From the NCBI GenBank assembly GCA_016458225.1, contig JAEMGR010000018.1, positions 1 through 64,000 of the forward strand: a DNA stretch of 64,000 nucleotides. Direction: 5' to 3'. A program made the position numbers and the translations under genes. Positions within the stretch are counted from its first letter, which is position 1. The number at the start of each line of letters is the position of its first letter. Below the pieces are notes generated by a model. It saw only the letters and a list, made by a program, of their open reading frames with translations, ran no database searches and was not told the origin of the DNA. The stretch comes from Myxococcaceae bacterium JPH2 (GTDB lineage: Bacteria; Myxococcota; Myxococcia; Myxococcales; Myxococcaceae). Below are positions 58,401 to 64,000 of the stretch, one piece after another.

Positions 58401-59704
58401 GCCTGCCCGGCAACCTGTTGGCCCTCGGCGTGCGCACGCTGGGCAACCTGCTCTTGCTGGCGCTGACGATGGTGCTGCCCTGGGTGATGCGCCCGCTGCC
58501 CTCGGCGCGGCTGTCGCAGTACCTGCGGCAGCTCTCCACGCTGTTCTCACTCATCCGCATCTACTACTTCGCGGACATCAAGAAGCTCACCTGGGCCACG
58601 CTGGTGACGGTGAACATGGCCCGGCGCTCGCGCAGCGACTACGCGGTCAGCCTCGCCAGTGGCTTCTTCGCGTCGCTGCTGTTCGGCTCGGGGCAGGTGA
58701 AGCGCTCGCTGCGCTACTGCGAGCGGGCCCTGAAGTACGCACGGCGCGCGAGGGACCCTGTCGCGGAGGGACTGGCGCTCAGTCGCCTGGGCATCCAGGC
58801 TTTTTTCCGCAACGAGCTGCGGCGCGCGCGCGACTACCAGGAGCAGGCCGTGGCCACGCTCCGCCTGGTGGGCGAGCGCTGGGAGCGCCAGACGTGCCTC
58901 ATGATGCAGGCGACGGGCGAGTTCCTCTGCTCGCGCTTCGAGGCGGCCGAGCAGCTCTACCAGCAGATGCGCACCATCGGCGTGGAACTCAACGCGCTGA
59001 TGCATCAGGGCTGGGCACACTCCTGGAGTCCCATGTGTCGCTACCTGCTGGGCCAGGGCGACGTGGGCGAGCTGTGCGCGGAGCTGGAGCAGGGGCTGCG
59101 GATCAGCGTCGAGGTGGACGACCTGGCCAACCAGTGCGCCAGCCTCAACCATCTGGCCAACGTGACGGTGCGCGAGCACCAGGTGGAAGAGGCGGCGCTG
59201 GTGGCCGTGCGCGCCTTCAGCACCATCTGGAGCTACCAGGTGCTGGTGCCCTTCCTTCAGGTGGGCTTGGTGGACGCGGCCGAGGCGGCCCTCTTCGCCC
59301 TGGAGGAAGGGGCCACGGTGGTGCCTCGCGCGGAGCTGTGGCGGGTGGTGCGCCGGAGCTGTTTCAAGGCGCGCGCCATTGCTCGGCTGTATCCGTACCT
59401 CAAGGGGCCGGCCCTGCGGGTCACCGCGCGGGCGCTGCGGCTGCGCAAGGGCGTGGCGGCGGCCGAGCCGGTGTTCCTCGAGGCCATCGCGGTGCTGGAG
59501 GCCAGCCCCAACCGCTGGGAGACGGGCGTGGCCTACTTCGATGCCGCGGTGGCGCTGCCGCATCGCCGCGCGGCGTTCCTCGCGCGAGCCCGGGCCCTCT
59601 TCACGGACATTGGCGCGCGGGCCGAGCTGCGACGGATCGACCGCCTCGAGGCGGGCACGGCGGATGGGGCCTCGCTCGCACCTCCAGAGCGTGTCTCGGC
59701 TTGA
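55427..59704 (+). CDS. Soluble-adenylyl-cyclase-like protein: two class III cyclase domains, AAA ATPase, TPR
   Basis: 1425 aa from the ATG at 55427 (GAGGAA 9 bp upstream). Cyclase domain 1 (about 40-220) keeps both metal-binding aspartates (LLLDIAGFTP, D47; FAGDSILTCF, D97). Domain 2 (about 270-460) has lost the first aspartate (CFFLRFTS) but holds the complementary residues: K319 in FTDKGNVLY and the N390/R394 pair in VVNMAARLM. This C1/C2 division of labour is that of mammalian soluble adenylyl cyclase. An STAND/AAA ATPase follows (Walker A GEAGIGKS near 486, LVLFFEDLHWAD as Walker B), then TPR-like helices to the end. Predicted cytoplasmic cAMP-forming sensor; activity and stimulus are inferred. 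Confidence 0.85.
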   Translation: MLPESTDPVVASLVPYIPAAVLARLSDAEAYSLPPVEPVRGAILLLDIAGFTPIVVGLSGAGPRGIDALQRLLTSYYTEMIGVVRQHGGDIYQFAGDSILTCFEPLPDEGDAHVVQRAAVCALQVQRRLARFAQIELLGQRFGVSSRIGVGFGESHRIVMGATGLWMHPALIGEPLAQAVLAEKRAAVGEVILSAQAWALVPESARRGEVRDDGCFRLDPAAALEARTVEPRPTPGGLELVGRCALLLNPVLFTKITTAHQQFSGDFRDVTCFFLRFTSARGPSEAEAFTHELNAFYEFVQKESAHHGGVLLMTDFTDKGNVLYVLFGAPTALPNKEVLACRLACKLQREKDAFPFVQELQIGIATGHAYCGDMGSPWRKGYSALGEVVNMAARLMTHGRGSGIHVDAHTEGRLHQGGFISEFVGAAQLKGVARPVPVYRLQSEMRRSLFIKGRGSIVGRHREQDVLRQAVEESLDGAGRLCVVSGEAGIGKSRLGARVVEDAEDRGARSLYGICYSYEMFTPFFPWKEVLIQAFGLHEANDLETQLARLRQGLEGLEGVESEWLPVMAGILGLPVEEAAVTRNLDARSKQLRVFQIIFLLLEKLSRVQPLVLFFEDLHWADNISIDLLEHVAARLSALRITLLVTLRPGGEQLRGFQGLAGLRTLELSSLDDDETRELLRLHLRMAPPDTGLEDLLLAKVQGNPFFTESIVQGLVEQGYVGPVGLGEERMELKRSLQGLTLPDSIQDVVLARIDLLSETEQLVVKVASVIGRIFTLDAVAELAPESIGATRIREAIDTLTKLGLILLEMEEPFTCIFKHIVIRDVAYNTLLVSGREDLHRRLARYLEARAGDNPFQSAGILAYHFLAGNDLLKGLEYTLMAARGARAQYANDDALHHYNRALELLGTVEGMDRDEVLRQTRTVMQELAETLLQAGNYAGAILMFEQCLADEQLVARQAEIHLGLGRAHQEKGESSRATQHLEKSLVLMGRSLPGNLLALGVRTLGNLLLLALTMVLPWVMRPLPSARLSQYLRQLSTLFSLIRIYYFADIKKLTWATLVTVNMARRSRSDYAVSLASGFFASLLFGSGQVKRSLRYCERALKYARRARDPVAEGLALSRLGIQAFFRNELRRARDYQEQAVATLRLVGERWERQTCLMMQATGEFLCSRFEAAEQLYQQMRTIGVELNALMHQGWAHSWSPMCRYLLGQGDVGELCAELEQGLRISVEVDDLANQCASLNHLANVTVREHQVEEAALVAVRAFSTIWSYQVLVPFLQVGLVDAAEAALFALEEGATVVPRAELWRVVRRSCFKARAIARLYPYLKGPALRVTARALRLRKGVAAAEPVFLEAIAVLEASPNRWETGVAYFDAAVALPHRRAAFLARARALFTDIGARAELRRIDRLEAGTADGASLAPPERVSA

Positions 59705-59754
59705 GCCGTCGCCGTGTGCGGTCCCTCCCTTCGTTCCTCCCTCCGAGTCCCGCC

Positions 59755-60576
59755 ATGTCCGCCGAGTCACCGCGCTTCCGAGTCAGCCCCATCATCGTCG
59801 TGTACATGCTGGTGGTGCATGCCCTGGCGGCCTTGGCGTTCGTGCTGCCGTGGCCACCGCATGCGCTGCCGGTGGCGCTCACGCTCTATGTGGCCATCGG
59901 CCTGGGCACGACGGTGGGGCTGCACCGGCTCATCTGCCATCGCGCTTTCGAGTGTCCCCGGTGGGTGGAGTACGGCCTCGTCACGGTGGCCATGCTGACA
60001 GGGCAGGGCAGCCCGCTGCTCTGGGCCGCCACGCACCGCATCCACCACGCGAAGGCGGACACGGAGGGCGACGTGCACTCGCCGGAGCGCGGCCTCTGGT
60101 ACGCGCACATGGGCTGGATCCTCAACGAGGCGTCCACCCATGACGACGCGTGGCGCACGTGGTGCAAGGACCTCGCGGAGGACCGGTACTACCACTGGCT
60201 CTTGCGCTTCCGCCTGGGGCCCCAGGTCATCGCGGTGCTCGTGCTCGGATTGACGCTGGGGTGGCGGACGCTGCCCGCGTACTTCTTCCTGCCCATGGTG
60301 TCCTGGATGCAGAGCACCTACGCGGTCAACTCGGTGTGCCACGCGCGCGCTTTCGGCACGCGGGTGCACGACACGCGGGACCACAGCCGCAACGTCTGGT
60401 GGGTGAGCGTGCTCGCGCTGGGCGAGGGCTGGCACAACAACCACCACGCGTTCCCCGCGTCCGCCCGCCACGGTTGGGTCTGGTGGCAGGTGGACGTGGG
60501 CTGGACGTTCATCCGCTGCTTGCGCGCGGTGGGGTTGGCGCGGCAGGTCCACCTGCCCACGCCGAACCTCAGGTGA
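59755..60576 (+). CDS. Membrane fatty-acid (acyl-CoA/lipid) desaturase
   Basis: 273 aa from the ATG at 59755. The three histidine boxes of the stearoyl-CoA-desaturase-type di-iron family are intact: HRLICH (57-62), HRIHH (94-98) and HNNHH (near 226-230). Four membrane helices lie around them. Reaction by family: O2-dependent insertion of a double bond, commonly delta-9, into a fatty acyl chain. It lies 50 bp after the cyclase gene, and its last 8 bp overlap the 3' end of the convergent radical SAM gene. Confidence 0.9.
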   Translation: MSAESPRFRVSPIIVVYMLVVHALAALAFVLPWPPHALPVALTLYVAIGLGTTVGLHRLICHRAFECPRWVEYGLVTVAMLTGQGSPLLWAATHRIHHAKADTEGDVHSPERGLWYAHMGWILNEASTHDDAWRTWCKDLAEDRYYHWLLRFRLGPQVIAVLVLGLTLGWRTLPAYFFLPMVSWMQSTYAVNSVCHARAFGTRVHDTRDHSRNVWWVSVLALGEGWHNNHHAFPASARHGWVWWQVDVGWTFIRCLRAVGLARQVHLPTPNLR

Positions 60577-61984
60577 GCCGCTGGGGCTCCAGGCCCAGCG
60601 CGGCCATCTGCCGCACGTCCCACTCCTCCAGCGCGTCCATGCCCGCGATGTAGCGGCGCGCGGGGTTCTTCACCGGATTGCGGATGCTGAGGATCTCCGG
60701 TCCGGAGAAGAGGATGGTCGTCTTGTAGCGCGGCATGTCGCTCATCGTGAGCTTGGACCAGTAGTGCCTGGCGATGTTGGGCAGGCTCCCCAGCTCGCTG
60801 CACAGCCGATGGAAGTGCTCGATGACCTCGGACGGGTGAAGCTGCTTGGGGCGGTGGCACAGCGTGTAGCCGTCATAGTCGCGGCTGATGGTGCCCGGGA
60901 GCAGGCGGCCCTCGGCCTGCAGCTCGCGGAAGAAGGGCGTCTCGGGATAGGGGCAGACGATGCCGAGGAAGGTGATGGAGAAGTAGCGCAGGTCCGAGAG
61001 GTACTGCGGCAGTTTGAGCAGGTAGTCGTTGGTGTCGCCGTCCGAGCCGACGATGAGGCCGAAGGACAACAGGATGCCGGCGGAGAAGACGCGCTGGATG
61101 ACGGCGTCCACCTCCGACAGCTTGTTCTGTCCCTTGTTCATCGCCTTGATGGAGTCCGGGTTGAGCGACTCCAGGCCCGTGTACACGTAGCGGCAGCCCG
61201 CCTTCGCCATCAGCTTCACGAGTGACTCGTCCTTGAGGACGTTGAAGGTGAGGGCGCAGCCCCAGGTCTTCTTCAGCGGGATGAGGGCCTCGCACAGCTC
61301 CCGCAGGTACTTGGGCGAGCCGCCCAGGTTGTTGTCGAGGAAGACGAACGCGTCCTCCATCATCCCGAGGTAGTTCGGGTTCCAGCGCATGCGCGTCTGG
61401 ATCTCATCGATGACCTGGGGAATGGGGCGGAAGCGGTAGCGCTCGTTGCCGGTGAGGACGCAGAAGTTGCAGGAGAACGGGCACCCGCGCGACGCCTCGA
61501 TGCCCGGCAGGCGCACCTTGTTGTGCGTGAAGTCGATGAGCTCGTAGCGGTACGGCTGGATGGCCGCCGCGCCCTTGGACGGCAGGGCGTAGCGCTTCTG
61601 GAGCGCGCCCCGCTCGAAGTCCGCGATGAGCGCTGGGACGTTGGTCTCGGGCTCCCCGGTGATGACCGCGTCGAAGTAGCGCTCGGCGTCCTCGGGGAAG
61701 TAGCTGGCGTGGCGTCCCCCGCCCACCGTCTTGATGCCGCGCTGGCGCAGCAGCGTGGAGAGCACCTTGGTGTGCTCGTAGTACGAGTGCAGGTACGAGA
61801 AGAAGACGAGATCCCAATCCCGATCCAACGGGATGTCCGCCTCCTTCTCGTTGAAGATCTCCACCTCGGCGTCCGCGGGACACAGTCCGGCGATCAGCTC
61901 CGGGACCGAGGACTGCATGATGGAGGGTTCCTTGACGCGCAGCCGGGTGGGGTGCGTGTACGTGGCGATGACAGCGATCCGCAT
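60569..61984 (-). CDS. B12-binding-domain radical SAM enzyme (BchE/HpnP-like group)
   Basis: 471 aa from the ATG at 61984; the frame is open 24 codons further but with poor coding character. The N-terminal B12-binding-like Rossmann region (AVIATYTHPTRLRVKEPSIM; TVGGGRHASYFPEDAERYFD) precedes the radical SAM motif RGCPFSCNFC with C168, C172 and C175 in the canonical CxxxCxxC spacing. The rest has the usual barrel pattern (YTGLESLNPDSIKAMNKG). Known: this group methylates or rearranges lipids, hopanoids, tetrapyrroles and peptides. The substrate is unknown; the convergent desaturase hints at lipid chemistry but this is only context. Confidence 0.87.
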   Translation of the reverse strand: MRIAVIATYTHPTRLRVKEPSIMQSSVPELIAGLCPADAEVEIFNEKEADIPLDRDWDLVFFSYLHSYYEHTKVLSTLLRQRGIKTVGGGRHASYFPEDAERYFDAVITGEPETNVPALIADFERGALQKRYALPSKGAAAIQPYRYELIDFTHNKVRLPGIEASRGCPFSCNFCVLTGNERYRFRPIPQVIDEIQTRMRWNPNYLGMMEDAFVFLDNNLGGSPKYLRELCEALIPLKKTWGCALTFNVLKDESLVKLMAKAGCRYVYTGLESLNPDSIKAMNKGQNKLSEVDAVIQRVFSAGILLSFGLIVGSDGDTNDYLLKLPQYLSDLRYFSITFLGIVCPYPETPFFRELQAEGRLLPGTISRDYDGYTLCHRPKQLHPSEVIEHFHRLCSELGSLPNIARHYWSKLTMSDMPRYKTTILFSGPEILSIRNPVKNPARRYIAGMDALEEWDVRQMAALGLEPQRLT

Positions 61985-62050
61985 GCGGTGGCTTCCAGGC
62001 TCTTGGCGAGGAACGCCGGCCCAGGCCCCGTGCTTGGTCGTGAGCCCCCC

Positions 62051-62096
62051 GGTCATTCCGTGGAATCAGAATGACCCGGTGATTCAACCCTGGCAA
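62051..62096 (-). promoter_or_regulatory. Candidate promoter with nested operator dyads before the radical SAM gene
   Basis: On the minus strand TTGCCA (62091-62096) and CATTCT (62068-62073) are 17 bp apart, a plausible housekeeping promoter. A dyad GGTCATTC...GAATGACC (8-bp arms, 62051-62076) overlaps the -10 box, and inside it is a second dyad, ATTCC-GT-GGAAT (62055-62066). An operator over the -10 box would imply repression. The ATG follows 67 bp downstream of the dyad's inner end. Confidence 0.35.
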
Positions 62097-62145
62097 AAAA
62101 CCTCGGGCGAAAGTGATATCAGGGCCTGTCGCGGAGTCCCCGAAG

Positions 62146-63108
62146 TCAGGGCGTGGGGCCAGGACGCGCGGAGCCCACGCCGTCCGCCTGGACCCGGACC
62201 GCGCCCAAGGCGGCGTCGTCTACCTGGACGGTCGTCTTGGTCTTGAGGGCCGCGACGAGTGTGTCGACCGCTCCGGCGCGGCGCTCCATGAGCACGCGGC
62301 TCTCGATGCGCGGGCGGACCTGGTCCATCGTCAGCTCGAGCGCGGGCTCGCGCACCATGAGCTTGAGCACATGCATGCCGCGCTCGGACTCCACCAGGGC
62401 CAGGTCATGCATGGCTTGGAGCCCGAAGGCCGCATCCGCCACCGCCTTCCCCCAGCGCGCGGAGAGCTGCTCGTGGGTCAGGGTGCCCAGGTCTCCCGAG
62501 GCGCCCTTCGAGGCGGCGTCATCCGAGCGGGCCTGCACCGAAGTGGAGAAGGCGATCTTCGCCGGGCCGGACTCCTTCTTGCGGATGTCCGCATAGAGGG
62601 CCTCGGCCTCGGCCTTGACCGCCGCGTGCTTGGCGTCATTCGCGGCGGACGCCAGGAAGATCTGGGACACGCGGACCTTGGCCGGCTGCACGAACTCGGA
62701 CAAATGATCCTGGTAATACTTGTTCAATTCCTCTTCGGTGAGCGGACGGACCTCCGCCTGCTCCGCTTGCCGCTGGATGAGACGCTGCACCAGCAGCTTC
62801 TCCAGCGTGCCCTTCACCTCGGGGTCCTGCTCCAATCCCTGACGCCGCGCTTCCTGGAGGAGCAGCTCGAAGCGCACCATGTTGTCTAGGAATTCCTTCT
62901 TTGCCTCAAGCGTGGCGAAACGCGAGCGGATAAGGGGTGGCTGGGATTCCAGTTTCGCCTCGATCTGCTGGGCCGTGATGGTTCCCTCCCCCACCCGAGC
63001 AACCACTGCGCCTTTCGCCTCGCTGGCCGCTCCGCCACCTGAACCCTTGCATGCACCGAGGAGCAACAGGGCTGTGGTTGACGCTGCGGCTATCTTCAGG
63101 ATGTTCAT
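62146..63108 (-). CDS. PpiC/SurA-type peptidyl-prolyl isomerase lipoprotein
   Basis: 320 aa from the ATG at 63108. Signal peptide with lipobox LLGAC (Cys20), then a Gly/Ala linker and a SurA-like helical chaperone region (LESQPPLIRSRFATLEAKKE, FLDNMVRFELLLQEARRQGL). A parvulin domain follows at about 145-270 (VRVSQIFLASAANDAKHAAV…, SGDLGTLTHEQLSARWGKAV). Known role: folding of exported and outer-membrane proteins in the periplasm. It is transcribed divergently from a second PpiC-type lipoprotein. Confidence 0.88.
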   Translation of the reverse strand: MNILKIAAASTTALLLLGACKGSGGGAASEAKGAVVARVGEGTITAQQIEAKLESQPPLIRSRFATLEAKKEFLDNMVRFELLLQEARRQGLEQDPEVKGTLEKLLVQRLIQRQAEQAEVRPLTEEELNKYYQDHLSEFVQPAKVRVSQIFLASAANDAKHAAVKAEAEALYADIRKKESGPAKIAFSTSVQARSDDAASKGASGDLGTLTHEQLSARWGKAVADAAFGLQAMHDLALVESERGMHVLKLMVREPALELTMDQVRPRIESRVLMERRAGAVDTLVAALKTKTTVQVDDAALGAVRVQADGVGSARPGPTP

Positions 63109-63290
63109 GAATTGCAAATCCTAACGGTAATTCCGAACAGGGCGGACCCCCGACGGGGGAAACGTGGCTGCTAGCACCGTACCAAAGCGGCCCGACATCA
63201 CTCAAACGTGCTCGGGGTTGGGCATTGAAAATGAATTGGCAGATCGCGCAGACTGCGCGCCGTCCAGCTGCTTTGCGATTCGAGGACAAT

Positions 63291-64000
63291 TTGCGTCAGG
63301 CCAACAGGGCAGGGTGGGGATGGGTGGCGTGGTTGGTACTGGCAGGCTGCCAGCCGCCCTCGTCCGCACCGTCTCCAGCACAGACTCCGTCCGGAATGGC
63401 GGACGTCGCGGCCCGCTTCAAGGGCGGCGTCATCACGCGCGAGGAGCTGCAGCGCGAGGCATTGCGGCTGCCCCCCGCGCTCCGCACGCAGTTCGAGAAT
63501 GCCGCCGGGCGGCGCGAGTTCGCGCAATCCCTGGTCGACAAGCGACTGCTGGTGGATGAGGCGAAGCGGCGGGGCATCGCGCAGCGTGAGGACATCGCGC
63601 GGCAGGTGCGGGAGCTGGAGGAGCGCCTCGTGGTCCAGGCGCTGCTCGCGGAGGAGGAGCGGGCTGCTCCTGCTCTCACCGAGACGGAGCTGCGGAGTGC
63701 GTACACGGCGAACCGGACGGACTACGCGCAGCCAGAGCGCGTGCATGTGGGGCGCGTGCTGGCGGCGGTGCCGGAGGGAAGCAGTGCCGCGGATCGCGCG
63801 AAGGCGCGGGCACGCGCGGAGGGCTTCGCCCGTCGCTTCAAGGCGGGTGAGACGCTGGCGCGGATTCAAGGCAGCGGAGATGGGCCGGAGCGGGCGCTGG
63901 GGGGCGACCTGGGCCTGTTCGCGCGAGGCGAGTTGAAGGACCGACGCCTGGAGGACGCCGCGTTCGCGCTGCGTGAGGTGGGCCAGGTGTCTTCGGTGGT
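63291..64000 (+). CDS. PpiC/SurA-type peptidyl-prolyl isomerase lipoprotein (3' partial)
   Basis: Open at the window's right edge. The TTG at 63291 with GAGG 5 bp upstream gives an ideal 20-residue lipoprotein signal (RQANRAGWGWVAWLVLAGC); an in-frame ATG at 63231 would give a 40-residue one. After the lipobox come a Ser/Pro linker, a SurA-like segment (ARFKGGVITREELQREALRL, REFAQSLVDKRLLVDEAKRR) and the beginning of a parvulin domain (RVHVGRVLAAVPEGSSAADR, GGDLGLFARGELKDRRLEDA). The last codons reach FALREVGQVSSVV, near the end of the parvulin domain. Same family as the divergent neighbour. Confidence 0.82.
   Translation, partial: MRQANRAGWGWVAWLVLAGCQPPSSAPSPAQTPSGMADVAARFKGGVITREELQREALRLPPALRTQFENAAGRREFAQSLVDKRLLVDEAKRRGIAQREDIARQVRELEERLVVQALLAEEERAAPALTETELRSAYTANRTDYAQPERVHVGRVLAAVPEGSSAADRAKARARAEGFARRFKAGETLARIQGSGDGPERALGGDLGLFARGELKDRRLEDAAFALREVGQVSSV

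Noticed and set aside
63147-63159. CCCCC-GAC-GGGGG hairpin between the two PpiC genes
   Set aside because: Short, lacks a T-tract, and lies between divergent genes where no terminator is expected; not supportable as a regulatory site.
1-64000. CRISPR arrays, tRNA or rRNA genes, insertion sequences
   Set aside because: No regularly spaced repeats, cloverleaf sequences, transposase motifs or terminal inverted repeats were seen anywhere.

Overview
The window is very GC-rich DNA with strong G/C bias at third codon positions. Its signature families are Ser/Thr kinases with an HRDVSPHN catalytic loop, sigma-54 activators, MYXO-CTERM surface proteins, and cyclase-AAA-TPR proteins. Together these point to a predatory/social myxobacterium (Myxococcota, Myxococcus/Corallococcus-like). 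No rRNA, tRNA, CRISPR array, insertion sequence or phage integrase was seen.

Layout. (1) 1-9.46 kb, plus strand: a 5'-truncated membrane Ser/Thr kinase with duplicated STAS-like and zinc-ribbon regions, then three translationally coupled genes. Two are glutamylation-domain-only lantibiotic dehydratase-like proteins. Between them lies a protein that looks like a degenerate B12/radical-SAM RiPP enzyme with a PqqD/RRE-like C-terminus; no precursor peptide was found. (2) 9.47-13.2 kb: an ECF sigma factor carrying its own zinc-finger tail, divergent from a sulfur module (persulfide dioxygenase-like MBL protein, rhodanese, TauE/SafE exporter, split YeeE/YedE pair), followed by a FAD oxidoreductase. 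(3) 14.3-52.07 kb, minus strand: a very long, tightly packed operon encoding an extracellular contractile injection system (eCIS). In transcription order: tail terminator (Cis16), unknown protein, sheath, tube, a second sheath with an inserted fibronectin-III-like domain, second tube, LysM adaptor (Cis7), DUF5908-like small protein, split spike/hub (gpD plus gpV), a protein with a C-terminal membrane anchor, gp25, Cis11, Cis12, two fibre-like proteins, an IPT/TIG-like protein, two MYXO-CTERM surface proteins, an uncharacterised eCIS protein, AAA ATPase (Cis15), a large helical putative cargo toxin, a small putative partner, and finally two glycosyltransferases and a TPR protein.

(4) 52.07-53.6 kb: the control region. 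A near-consensus -24/-12 (sigma-54) promoter points into the eCIS operon. Three dyads lie upstream at about 60-bp spacing, and a receiver-less sigma-54 activator gene follows. This makes a coherent hypothesis: the adjacent activator binds the dyads and switches on the whole injection system.

(5) 53.7-64 kb: a Cys-rich small protein, a LOG-like protein, a small membrane protein, a large protein built like mammalian soluble adenylyl cyclase (two cyclase domains, AAA, TPR), a membrane fatty-acid desaturase convergent with a B12-type radical SAM enzyme, and two divergent PpiC/SurA-type lipoproteins. The second lipoprotein runs off the end.

All family names come from motif recognition by eye; no database search was possible. 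Starts were chosen from overlaps, Shine-Dalgarno sequences and coding character, and alternatives are given where they matter.
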